Below, piece by piece: positions 44,701-52,672 of a stretch of DNA of 64,000 nucleotides; position 1 is the stretch's first letter, and every line of letters begins with the position of its first letter. The stretch is from Synechococcus sp. C9 (GTDB lineage Bacteria; Cyanobacteriota; Cyanobacteriia; Gloeomargaritales; Gloeomargaritaceae). The DNA lies in assembly GCF_022984075.1 (NCBI RefSeq), contig NZ_JALAAD010000002.1, forward strand, positions 1 through 64,000, in the 5' to 3' direction. Made by a program: the position numbers and the translations under genes. The notes under the pieces were generated by a model. It was given only the letters and a program-made list of their open reading frames with translations. It was not told the DNA's origin and searched no databases.

Positions 44701-44842
44701 GTTTTCATCCAATAATCTGGAGGTAAACCTAAATCGTGGACGGGGTGTCAGTACAGAACTCCCACATCCGGGTGGGGGAACGGAAAATGCAGTACAACAG
44801 CCCAATCCACCGCCGGGGAGGGAAGACATTTCTCCCTGTTGA
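41732..44842 (+). CDS. CyRepA1-family plasmid replication protein
   Basis: The 1036-residue protein has the cyanobacterial Rep plan. The N-terminal DUF3854 (toprim-like) domain includes IPLSIHEGPKKALTAIAQGL, the acidic FLFFDQDSAPKTRRN and LGKGIDDVL. A helicase domain follows, with Walker A GLCAPMNSGKTYRI (about residue 350), a DEAN box LVLDEANQVLE and a motif near LLGRFRPAVPRHIYCP. The C-terminus is helical and ends in a low-complexity Pro-rich tail. It would prime and unwind at the plasmid origin. It supports the view that the window is, or derives from, a plasmid. Confidence 0.8.
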   Translation: MMLPRIVPQTIESVVAPALPEPVLREFRASAIPDDLTLANIAILTGEPLLEELTGSALGELGGHSQQYCTQAVKKILAKYETVAAGGAWVCYGQTLDGEKGSIPVIKPFRPRRVTQGTGITQKQKVIKYETPVGAKGTPILPVVPEKYIQLIEQRFGVRIPREIPFWQAVLANPAIPLSIHEGPKKALTAIAQGLPAIAIRGVTMWRLKGTDFLSDELETFAQKGRRIFLFFDQDSAPKTRRNVFKQAVKLGQAFTRHGCDFRAVTWEPTLGKGIDDVLFTIAPEHRWEWLGTLLDNTRNIRQLNREQAVETALTRLESSQKLTYPVERHTESAYLPELPALSAHAIHGLCAPMNSGKTYRIGQDWVSAWKAQREHFVIVLTPLNSLGEQTAQHWGLPHIHSFPNSEAGQKGLEACMRHAGGLVLCPDSLHRLPEWVWSQQILLVLDEANQVLEHLVRGQTLGKRWSWINCRFVQLAQSAQAIVASEANLPDRALDLLKVLSKKETVRLFTHRKHQQPWQITFYTGCSQHNSGFFAELLAQLQAGHKLMFVSSSKFAGQRLEGMVQAVLPQLKVVRIDSDTNEGSAFTDFFEQPDQWLEDQQPDILICSPSVKSGVSIQGGLPPEQAYFHSVWGYFPSGTTDIHLQLLGRFRPAVPRHIYCPPVVFSDSDESSLSAQVIGRELRKTAQALTQWLGLSHLLDIPDEATERIQNALFEFYAQSHAVHGAMRRASLDYLVQRLQQDGHQITYQALQLSAPIRELMGTVHRAIEYQKAENLANAHLEPEHTVDWAQQTLQSQCSLADRYRAQKVLLQQDFPGVDFNDVGICLQAVVEDYSALLKGVKLQVHAENPELVKLQDAYKVREILHNQTLKGIHKLPKGTICALLINTLRVLELLDKTYSNQSALVQEIKALALHHRRLIERYLHLHIKPEQTGVHIVNKLLRRLGLEPKAIARPGTKERERHYQVVGSELRRALLSAYRSRLSSLRPPFSSNNLEVNLNRGRGVSTELPHPGGGTENAVQQPNPPPGREDISPC

Positions 44843-45162
44843 GACCCCAAACAAGGGAATTTGAAGGGATTTCCCCCTGCTGGATAGCTGAGGGGACCAG
44901 GGGAATGTGTGGGTTGGGTCCCTGTTCAAGGATGTATGTCGTCACCGGTGCATCTGTTCACCTAGGTTGGGGGAGCAACGGGCAATCCCCATCGGCAAAA
45001 CATGGGGTTTTCTCTCATGGAAGTAGTCAGAATAGAGGAGTGAGGGTGGAGGTGTGAGATGGCGGCTTAAAGAAGGGCGCAAGGATGTGGAAGTTCGAAA
45101 ATGTCCACAGAGAATATGCTAATTTATGTCAAAACATACTTGGCTGGGATTAATAAATATCC
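44843..45162. other. Intergenic region after the replication gene
   Basis: No gene is supported. A short inverted pair around 44845-44876 (GGGAATTTGAAGGG and TTCCCCC) and GC-rich to AT-rich transition before 45163 are the only structures seen. It could hold the origin, but nothing decisive is visible. Confidence 0.3.
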
Positions 45163-45726
45163 ATGCAGGAAGTACTCACCCAACATCTTTCCACCGCCGA
45201 ATACTTGGCATGGGAGGAGCAACAAGAAGAGAAACATGAATACGAAGACGGCAGAATTTATGCCATGGCGGGAGCCAGCGAAAATCACATCATTATCACC
45301 GATAACTGCACCGCCTTCCTTGTCCCGAAACTGCGAAGTGGTCCGTGTCGCTCCTTTTCCTCAGATATGCGGGTTAACATAACCGAAAACATCTATTACT
45401 ATCCCGACCTGCTAATTACCTGTGACGAGCGGGACCGCCTGCATAGAAATCACAAAAGCTATCCTTGCCTGATTATGGAAGTACTATCGGAATCCACAGA
45501 AGCACGGGACCGGGGTGTGAAATTTGCCCACTATCAAACCATTGAATCTTTACAAGAATATGTTCTCATCAGTCAATCAGCACAACGAATAGAAGTCTTT
45601 CGCCGTTACAATAGCAAACTATGGCTTCTGCAAACCTACACTACAGGGGAAACCATTCAACTACAGAGCATCAATCTGGAGATTCCTATTGCTGAAATTT
45701 ATGCAGGCATTGACTTTGGGGATTAA
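45163..45726 (+). CDS. Uma2-family endonuclease
   Basis: The 187-residue protein reads LSTAEYLAWEEQQEEKHEY, then YYYPDLLITC and YPCLIMEVLSESTEARDRG, then FAHYQTIESLQEYVLISQ, the Uma2 (DUF820) PD-(D/E)XK signature. These are abundant in cyanobacteria and often mobile. Length is normal. It is 24 bases before the DUF2887 gene. Confidence 0.9.
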   Translation: MQEVLTQHLSTAEYLAWEEQQEEKHEYEDGRIYAMAGASENHIIITDNCTAFLVPKLRSGPCRSFSSDMRVNITENIYYYPDLLITCDERDRLHRNHKSYPCLIMEVLSESTEARDRGVKFAHYQTIESLQEYVLISQSAQRIEVFRRYNSKLWLLQTYTTGETIQLQSINLEIPIAEIYAGIDFGD

Positions 45727-45749
45727 ACCTAACAACTTAAACAAATCCG

Positions 45750-46604
45750 TTGCGTACTGACACGATTTTCTATCAACTGTCTCAGACCTTTCCCACCCTA
45801 TTGATGGAGCTATTGGGGGAAGACCCTGCCAGCATCGCCAGCTATCAGTTCACCTCGGTAGAAGTGAAGGAAAAAGCCTTTCGCTTCGATGGGATATTCC
45901 TGCCCCAAAGTGAGGATAAAACTATTTGGTTTGTAGAAGTGCAGTTCCAAAAGGTGAATGAATTTTACAGCCAGTTATTTAGCGAGATATTTCTATTTTT
46001 GCAACAGTACCGCCCGGTGCAGGATTGGGGGGTGTTGGTGTTGTTTCCAGACCGGCAGGCGGAACCAGCTCTAAGTAAGCAATATCGGGAATTGCAGGGG
46101 AGAGTGCGGGCTATTTATCTGAATGAATTAGAACCGGGGACATCGGTGATATTGGGGCTGGTGAAATTAGTCGTTACCCCAGAAACGGAAGTTATTAAAG
46201 CGGCACAGGCGTTGGTGGCAATGGGGCAGGGGGTGGATGGTTTGCTAGAATTTGTGGAGACGATATTGATTTACAAGTTAAAGACCTTGAGCCGAGAGGA
46301 GATAGAGCGGATGTTTACCCTAGGAGATTTACGGCAGACGCGGGTGTATCAAGAAGCCAAGCAAGAAGGACACCAAGAAGGCTGGAAAGAAGGGTGGAAG
46401 GAAGGGTGGCACGCAGGGGAGCAGAGGGGTAGAACCATAGCATTACGGGAAACCCTTTACCGCCAAATCGCCCGCAAGTTTGGCAGGGTGCCAGATAGCA
46501 TCAGCACTAAACTAGAACAGTTATCCTTAGAGCAACTGGGGGCATTTGCGGAAGCCATCATTGACATCTCTTCCCTGGAGGAGTTGGAAAATCTCAAGTT
46601 GTAA
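45750..46604 (+). CDS. Rpn/DUF2887 recombination-promoting nuclease-like protein
   Basis: It starts at TTG 45750 with RTDTIFYQLSQTFPTLLMEL, followed by the PD-(D/E)XK core FRFDGIFLP and IWFVEVQFQK, and ends with the usual Gly/Lys/Glu heptad-like GHQEGWKEGWKEGW repeat. The 284 residues are full length. It belongs to the Rpn-like proteins thought to promote recombination or transposition. Two fragments of a relative lie at 19341-19828. Confidence 0.85.
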   Translation: MRTDTIFYQLSQTFPTLLMELLGEDPASIASYQFTSVEVKEKAFRFDGIFLPQSEDKTIWFVEVQFQKVNEFYSQLFSEIFLFLQQYRPVQDWGVLVLFPDRQAEPALSKQYRELQGRVRAIYLNELEPGTSVILGLVKLVVTPETEVIKAAQALVAMGQGVDGLLEFVETILIYKLKTLSREEIERMFTLGDLRQTRVYQEAKQEGHQEGWKEGWKEGWHAGEQRGRTIALRETLYRQIARKFGRVPDSISTKLEQLSLEQLGAFAEAIIDISSLEELENLKL

Positions 46605-46633
46605 GTCGTATATCAGGAAGGTGAATTAGGGAG

Positions 46634-46963
46634 ATGAATATAGATTACTCTGTATATCCAGATCAGGAATTGGTTAGTTTAGATACGGACGAGGACAAGG
46701 CGGATTACCTGCACCGGATTTGTGCCGCTTGGGACTTTGGTATTTTGCCTACAGAGGATACCTTCAAATTATTTGCGAATTGGGAGCATATTTTCCGCAA
46801 ATATCCTTGTTATGGCTCCCCAGCTTACCAAGCATTTCAAGAATACTTTGGTTGGGAATTATTGGAGGATACCAATGTGTATTACGGATTGAAAGATTAT
46901 TGGAAAGAGGTAGATAACATTGATGGTAGATGTTATCCTGACCCTTGTGAACATATGATCTAA
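46634..46963 (+). CDS. Hypothetical protein (109 aa)
   Basis: An acidic, aromatic-rich protein (YSVYPDQELVSLDTDEDK at the start, FGWELLEDTNVYYGLKDYW later). A GGGAGATG site precedes the ATG. No family is recognised. It lies four bases before the AbiEii-like gene, so they may be co-transcribed. Confidence 0.5.
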   Translation: MNIDYSVYPDQELVSLDTDEDKADYLHRICAAWDFGILPTEDTFKLFANWEHIFRKYPCYGSPAYQAFQEYFGWELLEDTNVYYGLKDYWKEVDNIDGRCYPDPCEHMI

Positions 46964-46967
46964 ATTC

Positions 46968-47441
46968 ATGCAACCATTTATCCCCCAAAATCTTGACCCA
47001 ATTGCTCTAGGTATTCTTAATGTACTTACGCAACATTCTGAGTCTAATTATATAATTCTTGGAGAATATTTTGCCTTGAAACATTACTTGGATTATCGTG
47101 ATACTAATTACCATGACCAAAAAAAAGAGCCTGCTCCCCGTAACTTTGCCCAGAGTTGCTTAGATTTACACAACAGCGGTGACTCCAAGGGACCAGAACG
47201 ACGGTTCCGCTCGCTACTCGATACTGACTTGGTGGATATTCAATCACCGATCACGGCTCTAGTACGACAAATCAAGAGCAAAAAGGATAGAAAAATAGAG
47301 GTTTATTATCCCGAACTCATCGCCGATTTGAGAAATTGGGATCCTCCTGATCAATTTATCCAAGACAAGTGGGCTAAAACTTTCTGGGGAGTGGCATCAT
47401 CTCCAGACATACCGGTTGAAGAAACAGAGGAAGAAGTATGA
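46968..47441 (+). pseudogene. AbiEii-like nucleotidyltransferase remnant
   Basis: The opening PIALGILNVLTQHSESNYII and LGEYFALKHYLDYRDTNYHD match the start of AbiEii/DUF1814 nucleotidyltransferase-type toxins. The middle is missing and the rest (about 80 residues, KIEVYYPELIADLRNW) resembles only the end. At 157 residues it is about half the usual length. Probably an in-frame deletion. Confidence 0.5.
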
Positions 47442-47701
47442 ATCAAATCCGATTTACAACTCATGCCTTGGAAGAAATGCGCCGTCGGGGTATCACTCAA
47501 GAACAGGTAAAAGCGGTTCTTGCCAGTCCGGGACAAATCTTACCAGGACGAAATCAACGCATGATCTATCAGTCAAAGATGGAATGGGGCAGTGGCAAAC
47601 CCTATTTACTGCGAGTATTCGTAGATGAAAGGGAGTCCCCAAGTCTGGTAATTACCGTTTACCGCACCAGCAAAATTCAAAAGTATTGGAGGATGCCATG
47701 A
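47438..47701 (+). CDS. DUF4258 protein (toxin-like)
   Basis: The 87-residue protein reads IRFTTHALEEMRRRGITQEQ, VKAVLASPGQI and LVITVYRTSKIQKYW, a clean DUF4258 domain (RelE-like fold). It overlaps the following DUF2283 gene by four bases, giving a common TA-like pair. Confidence 0.85.
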   Translation: MNQIRFTTHALEEMRRRGITQEQVKAVLASPGQILPGRNQRMIYQSKMEWGSGKPYLLRVFVDERESPSLVITVYRTSKIQKYWRMP

Positions 47702-47907
47702 AAATCATTTACGACCCAGAAGTGGATGTGTTGAGAATTTTATTTCAAGACATACCCATTAGTGACAGTGACGAAGATGAAACTGGTATCATTTTTGACT
47801 TTGATGACCAGGGTAATGTAATTGGATTGGAAGTGTTAGATGCTTCTAAACGTATTGATGACCCCCAAACTGTCAGCTACATGATTGCAAGACCCACAAC
47901 TCATTGA
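47698..47907 (+). CDS. DUF2283 protein (antitoxin-like)
   Basis: The 69-residue protein opens KIIYDPEVDVLRILFQD and has GIIFDFDDQGNVIGLEVLDA, the DUF2283 signature. It pairs with the DUF4258 gene. It is related to the orphan DUF2283 at 16836. Confidence 0.85.
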   Translation: MKIIYDPEVDVLRILFQDIPISDSDEDETGIIFDFDDQGNVIGLEVLDASKRIDDPQTVSYMIARPTTH

Positions 47908-47930
47908 TTCACGTAAATAAGGAGGCAACG

Positions 47931-47966
47931 ATGCACCAACTCGCTGTTGTTATTGAAAAGGGGTAG
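47931..47966 (+). pseudogene. HicB-like antitoxin, N-terminal stub
   Basis: An AAGGAGG site six bases upstream is followed by MHQLAVVIEKG and a stop. This is the start of HicB-type proteins, cut after 11 codons. The next 330 bases (47967-48300) show no gene. Confidence 0.45.
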
Positions 47967-48349
47967 TACTCTCTTTGTAATGCTCAAGAAATGGTGACAA
48001 GGACTCTGTAGCGGGTAGGTAGCTTTACTTCTCCAGGGAGAAGCATCACGGGGTAGGGTTAGACATTGCTCAAATATCCATGAGATAAGGCTTTGCGGGA
48101 ATTAACTCCCTAGAACTTAGAGAGCCTACCGTCTGGAATGGTATCCACTCCCTTGGGAAGGCATGGTGCTGATTGTGGTATTATTGTAATAACAAACAAT
48201 TACTTGGATAGCACTACCGACTTTCCGTAATTCCACCTTCACCAACGCTAGAAATATCGATGTACTCAATCCATTCTGCCTTAAAGCTCTTGTCTACTGT
48301 TGCAGGATTGATCTGTTTGACATACTCGCCTGTCCTAAAGGACAGGGAT

Positions 48350-48980
48350 TCTTGACGCTTCGCAGACCGACGCTGGCAAGCCAGTCTGACTCAGTCTCCA
48401 CGTCCGTTTTAGAGTCGGGCGTTCGCCTCTGGCGGCGCGGAGCGCTTTGCCCCATCCCGACTTGTTCTATGTTCCGAGGAGTTCTCATCCCTGTCATGGA
48501 CGGCCCCGCATCCGTCACAAACCACAACACGGGTAGCCAGATCGAGCTTGCCCCAGTGCCAACCACACTTCGAGCAGGTTTGGCTTGTCGCTACCCAACG
48601 ATCAATGACCCGTACTTCTCTGCCGTACTTGTTGCCTTTGGCATGGCACAAAGCACGAAACGCTGCCCACCCTTGCCGACTAATTGCCTTCGACAATTTG
48701 CGGTTTTTCAACATCCTTCTCACATTGAGGTCTTCCAAACACACGACTTGGTTTTCGACCGCGAGCTTGGTTGAGACCTTGTGCAGGAAGTCTAACCGCA
48801 TGTCGGCAATGCGAGCGTGCAGCTTGGCAATCCTGAACCGGGTTCGCTCCCACCGCTTGGACCCCTTCACCCGCCTAGCCAGTTGCTTCTGCAACCGGGC
48901 TATGCGCTGGTACAAAGGCTCGTAGTTAGGGCTGTGGTACTTAACTCCGTTGCTCGCAACAGCAAAGGTTTTAATACCCA
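48350..48980 (-). pseudogene. tnpB: Third tnpB relic, cut by MITE-A
   Basis: The reverse frame from 48980 reads GIKTFAVASNGVKYHSPNYE, then VCLEDLNVRRMLKN and the zinc ribbon (CSKCGWHW, CDGC), with DRDENSSEH. It then frameshifts before the C-terminal end (WLASVGLRSVKNPC). It is about 75% like copies 1 and 2 and more GC-rich. The N-terminal half is lost at the MITE-A3 junction. A right-end hairpin CCTGTCCTAAAGGACAGG lies near 48329-48346. Confidence 0.85.
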
Positions 48981-49251
48981 TGTCAGTTTTGGAAATTAAT
49001 GCGACAGGTTGCCCCATCCGGCTTCGATTTCAGTAGGTATAGCTAAACATACAAAGGTTGACATGATATGGGTCGCAGGGCGTAGCCCCACATTGGTTTC
49101 CCAGAATCTTAAGGCGACAACCTTAACCTACCTAGCTATATCTTCCGAAATAAATGCGACAAAACTCAAACTGGATGCCCTTCATACCAACCTATCCTTC
49201 ACCTCTGTCGCTTTTATTTCTGCAATGTCGCTTCTATTTCTGGAAATGACA
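48981..49251 (-). repeat. MITE-A copy 3, inverted, with MITE-B nested inside
   Basis: The ends match copies 1 and 2 on the opposite strand (TGTCAGTTTTGG and GGAAATGACA). An internal segment of about 57 bp is deleted between two repeat words, and MITE-B copy 3 is inserted, giving 271 bp. Its 5-bp flanks differ (ACCCA and CCACC) and it joins two unrelated broken genes, so DNA was lost or rearranged across it. Confidence 0.85.
49038..49140 (-). repeat. MITE-B copy 3, nested
   Basis: 103 bp, inserted at GTAGGTA in MITE-A copy 3 with TA on both sides. The uninterrupted form of the site is visible in MITE-A copies 1 and 2. Confidence 0.9.
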
Positions 49252-49425
49252 CCACCATTGCCAGCGGTATTAAAAGCTATGATGCTATTGCGAATTGTGC
49301 CGCCATTATTAGTCCAAATCCCCCCGCCACTGAAACTAGCCGTATTGCCCGACACGGTGGCGTTGGTGAGGGTGACATCATTATCAGAGTAAATCCCTCC
49401 GCCAAAGCTACCAGCCGTTAGGATT
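49252..49425 (-). pseudogene. Beta-helix repeat protein fragment
   Basis: The reverse strand reads GSFGGGIYSDNDVTLTNATV, SGNTASFSGGGIWTNNGGT and IRNSIIAFNTAGNG, the short repeats of exported right-handed beta-helix proteins. Only ~57 codons remain, cut by MITE-A3 at one side and a MITE-F end (about 49421) at the other. Confidence 0.6.
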
Positions 49426-49439
49426 GCTATAGCACTACC

Positions 49440-50408
49440 CTAGGGGCAATCATGCTCAAACTCACTGAGTTCTTTGGCAAAAAATTGCACCAATTCGTGA
49501 CAATGTTTTTCCACATTTTTCCAGTCTTGCCAGTAGGGAATAAGTTGTTTATAGGTTGACAAATCTGTACTATCCAAATCAAAAGGTAATGGCTGGGCAA
49601 GCTGACGTAATAATTGCTGTAAAACTGATTGATGATTCGGCTGTGGATAGTATTCATCAAGTTGTTGTAATGCTAGATAACTTTGGTGTGTTCCCAATAG
49701 ATTCGCCAGAGCAACCGTATCCAGATAATCCCGCGTCGCATTACGGCGGATGACCAAAAAGCTCTTGATACGCAACATTTCCGGTAGGGTTGGCACCCTA
49801 ACCATACCCCCTGGCGTGTCCATGACTTGGGTTTCTAAAGGTCGGGAACGTATTAATTGTCGAATGCCTGTTTCAATGCCATCCAAAGAACCGAGGATGA
49901 GAACGGGTCGCCTGCATCGTGCGGTCTGCCATCCCGATACACTTTCCAAATCGCTGAGAACTTCATCAAAAATACTCTGCAAATTAGGGAGAATATGGTC
50001 AGTATCAAAAGAGATACGATGCTGGGCATACAGAGCACTTGCTGTACCACCTACTAGAACTGCATCGGGAAGAACACCTTGCAAGCGAGAAGCCACTGAT
50101 AATAAGTCTTCCCAAGTAAAGTCGGTCATTGTTAAATGTAAAATGGTAGCTAACCAATTCCATTCTAATTCAGGTGGTTTTCCACGGGGTTCCCCCTCAA
50201 GAACTCGCTCAAAAAAACGATAGGATTGTTCACTTTCACTAGGATAATTGCGAATGACCTGCTTCAGTTTATTACGAACCATTGCTTGGGATTGCAGTGC
50301 CCGTAATAATTCTATCCAATCACTTAAAGAACCCCGACTAATCACATCATCTATAGCCGCCAAACACCATCTATTTTTTTCGTTTAATTCTAAATGTCTG
50401 TGCTTCAT
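49440..50408 (-). CDS. AbiEii-like nucleotidyltransferase, fused to its upstream partner
   Basis: From the ATG at 50408 (the longer open frame to 50699 runs through MITE DNA), the first ~90 residues (KHRHLELNEKNRWCLAAIDD, then IELLRALQSQA) look like a small separate partner protein. From TMTDFTWEDLLSVASRLQ onward it is a nucleotidyltransferase of AbiEii type: PDAVLVGGTASALYAQH, RISFDTDH and VRVPTLPEMLRIKSFLV. In the family these two parts are usually separate genes; here they are one frame. The NTase would act as a TA toxin. Confidence 0.65.
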   Translation of the reverse strand: MKHRHLELNEKNRWCLAAIDDVISRGSLSDWIELLRALQSQAMVRNKLKQVIRNYPSESEQSYRFFERVLEGEPRGKPPELEWNWLATILHLTMTDFTWEDLLSVASRLQGVLPDAVLVGGTASALYAQHRISFDTDHILPNLQSIFDEVLSDLESVSGWQTARCRRPVLILGSLDGIETGIRQLIRSRPLETQVMDTPGGMVRVPTLPEMLRIKSFLVIRRNATRDYLDTVALANLLGTHQSYLALQQLDEYYPQPNHQSVLQQLLRQLAQPLPFDLDSTDLSTYKQLIPYWQDWKNVEKHCHELVQFFAKELSEFEHDCP

Positions 50409-50485
50409 CCAACTGTACCCAGAATTATTTTGATTCCTGAGAAAATCTAGGTATTTACTAGTGCGATTAATATCATTGTAGCATA

Positions 50486-50516
50486 CAGCCTGTTCACAAA
50501 TTAAAGGATACAAAAA
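50486..50516. repeat. MITE-C end fragment
   Basis: TACAGCCTGTTCACAAAT and AAAGGATACAAAA match the outer 30 bases of MITE-C. It marks the 5' break of the AbiEii-like gene. Confidence 0.5.
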
Positions 50517-50543
50517 ATTGTGTTTCCAAGGCTTGACCTCCAT

Positions 50544-50745
50544 TGTCATTTGCGGAAATAAATGCGACTTTGCAGAAATAAATGAGACACCAAGGGCTAG
50601 AACTTCGGTATTATCGGCAGAAACACTTGCGAGCGTTGCATTTATTTCAAGTAAATAGGCGATGGAGTCGCACTTATTTCTGCTCCGCAGTGCTACCACC
50701 CTAGAGCAACCGATAGTGCCGTCGCATTAATTTTTGAAACTGACA
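50544..50745 (+). repeat. MITE-A copy 4 (diverged, 202 bp)
   Basis: It begins TGTCATTTGCGGAAATAAAT and ends AATTTTTGAAACTGACA, with internal words GCGACTTTGCAGAAATAAAT and GTCGCACTTATTTC. It is related to copies 1-3 by ends and repeat words but not by centre, so a sister family member. Flanks (TCCAT, GTGGT) do not match. Part of its left end recurs at 51005-51036. Confidence 0.65.
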
Positions 50746-50861
50746 GTGGTTTATCAAATCGAACCCGCCGCACTGTCCCTGCTACGCACCTTCGGTACCC
50801 GCTCTGAAAGACCTATACAACGGTGATGGCTCTCTATTGGTGTCTAGGAAAAGGTTACCTG

Positions 50862-50990
50862 TGATGTTCTAGGAAAGGGCAAGTAACAGAGAACTGTTCC
50901 AATAGTCTTTCCTAGACATGAAGTATGGTTAACTAGCGATGAGCAAGGGTGATGGTTCTTGATTAGTGTCTAGGAAAAGGCTATCTGCGG
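50862..50990. repeat. Cluster of TGTCTAGGAAA words
   Basis: TGTCTAGGAAAAGG near 50861 and 50968, TTCTAGGAAAGG near 50888 and the inverse TTTCCTAGACA near 50919 lie within 130 bases. The same word pair is in each 138-bp unit at 11397-11950. The region 50746-51002 has no gene. Confidence 0.55.
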
Positions 50991-51036
50991 TGTATAGAGT
51001 AATTGCTATTTGCAGAAATAGATGAGACACCAAGGG

Positions 51037-51258
51037 CTATCACGGTATTTTTATAGTCGCAGGATTAGAGGTGAGTTCAAGGAGTACCTCGACAAAATTG
51101 ACTGGAAAGATGCTTTGTGGAATGAGTCGTACTTCATCACTTCATGCGGAGGCGTGACAGTTTCGGTGTTGCGTCAGTATATTGAGAACCAAAACATCCC
51201 CGCCTCTCATCCCGACTCTGACCCTGCGGGTACAGGGCGGGGCTTCTCGGCGGTCTAG
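51037..51258 (+). pseudogene. tnpA: IS200/IS605 TnpA C-terminal fragment (different subtype)
   Basis: It reads RGEFKEYLDKIDWKDALWNE, SYFITSCGGVTVSVLRQYIE, the final part of a Y1 transposase including the catalytic Tyr helix. It is fused at its 5' side to the MITE-A4-like fragment (51005-51036). The HUH half is absent. A right-end-like palindrome follows the coding part (51200-51245). Confidence 0.7.
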
Positions 51259-51280
51259 CTAATTCAAGGGAAGAAAAACT

Positions 51281-51889
51281 ATGACTGCTGCTGTGTCTTC
51301 TCAGCCAATGACGTTTGCCGAGTTCTTAGCGTGGAAGCCCAACAGACGCTACGAACTACACAACGGAGTTGCGGTTGAGCTACAACCCACCGGGAAACAT
51401 GATGAAATCAGTGGTTTTCTTGCCAGCGAATTAGCATTAGAAATCCGCAGGTGCAACCTCCCTTATTTTCTAGGTCGGGACACCTTAATCAAAGCACCGG
51501 AAGGGGATAGCGCCTACGCTCCTGATGGAGTGGTGATTGACCGTACCGCCTTGGCGCGGGAACCCCTGTGGCAGAAATCCTCGACGCTCATCCACGGCAC
51601 CTCCATTCCTCTTGTCATTGAAATCACCAGCAACAACTGGCGAGATGACTACTGGCATAAACTCAGTGACTACGAGACGTTAGGCATTGCCGAATACTGG
51701 ATTGTTGACTACCAAGCGTTGGGGGGTCGTCGGTACATTGGTGAGCCGAAAGTCCCCACAATTTCGGTTTTTCAATTGGTCAATGAAGAATATCAAACGC
51801 AATTATTTCGGGGTCATGACCGGATTCGCTCTAAAGTTTTCCCGGAATTAAACCTCACGGCAGAGCAGGTTTTTCAAGCTGGAGCCTAG
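51281..51889 (+). CDS. Uma2-family endonuclease
   Basis: The 202-residue protein reads MTFAEFLAWKPNRRYELHNG, YAPDGVVIDRTAL, SIPLVIEITSNNWRDDYWHK and GIAEYWIVDYQALGG, the Uma2 core with PD and ExT motifs. GGGAAG precedes the ATG. A short frame relic (ALPSASTQGVFDIDDDFKAL) fills the gap to the next Uma2 gene. Confidence 0.9.
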   Translation: MTAAVSSQPMTFAEFLAWKPNRRYELHNGVAVELQPTGKHDEISGFLASELALEIRRCNLPYFLGRDTLIKAPEGDSAYAPDGVVIDRTALAREPLWQKSSTLIHGTSIPLVIEITSNNWRDDYWHKLSDYETLGIAEYWIVDYQALGGRRYIGEPKVPTISVFQLVNEEYQTQLFRGHDRIRSKVFPELNLTAEQVFQAGA

Positions 51890-51998
51890 CACGGTCAAGG
51901 CACTTCCGTCCGCATCAACCCAAGGGGTGTTTGATATTGATGATGACTTCAAGGCTTTGATTGACCAACTACTCCATACTGTTGCCTAAGGAGATGCG

Positions 51999-52640
51999 AT
52001 GACTACGACACTTACCCTACGCAAAACCTACACCCTAGAGGAATACTTTGCCCTGGAAGCTGAATCAGAACGCACCGGGGGCATCCGCCGTGAATTTTAC
52101 AATGGAGTAATTATCGAAATGACTGGAGGAACACCCGTTCACAGCCAACTAATTACCAGTATTAATGCCCTACTTTGGTTCAAACTCAGGGGCACGGGTT
52201 TCTCGGTCTTTTTTCCTGATCTCAGGCTTTACATACCGGCTTTTGAGCAGTATGTCTATCCCGATGGCATGGTGATCCAAAATCCGATACAGCTCAAAGA
52301 AGGGCGCAAAGATACGGTTATCAATCCCATCTTGATTATGGAAGTGCTGTCTCCTGCTACAGAAAGCTACGACCGGGGGGCGAAGTTTGCGGCTTATCGC
52401 TCTATCCCGACTTTACAGGAGTATTTACTGGTTGACCAATCCCAACTTCGGGTAGAGCACTATCGCCGCCAGGGGAATGTCGAGTGGATATTTAGGGACT
52501 ATCACGCCCTGGATGACACGGTTGCACTGCCATCTCTGAATGTCACCTTTTCCCTGGCAGACATTTATAGTGGGATTGAGTTAGAGCCGGTTCCTAATAT
52601 CACCCAACCCCTGCATGACCCTGCGCCTGCTGATGAGTAG
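51999..52640 (+). CDS. Uma2-family endonuclease
   Basis: The 213-residue protein reads YTLEEYFALEAESERTGGIR then FYNGVIIEMTGG, YVYPDGMVIQNP, PILIMEVLSPATESYDRG and LQEYLLVDQSQLRVEHYRR, a typical Uma2. AAGGAG lies five bases before the ATG. It converges with the locus 2 partner gene. Confidence 0.9.
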   Translation: MTTTLTLRKTYTLEEYFALEAESERTGGIRREFYNGVIIEMTGGTPVHSQLITSINALLWFKLRGTGFSVFFPDLRLYIPAFEQYVYPDGMVIQNPIQLKEGRKDTVINPILIMEVLSPATESYDRGAKFAAYRSIPTLQEYLLVDQSQLRVEHYRRQGNVEWIFRDYHALDDTVALPSLNVTFSLADIYSGIELEPVPNITQPLHDPAPADE

Positions 52641-52672
52641 AAATCCTCAACCTTGTGAATAAGAGGCGGTTT

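Noticed and set aside
44843-45162. Replication origin after the rep gene
   Set aside because: No iterons, DnaA-like boxes or strong AT-rich unwinding region could be shown; left as an open region.
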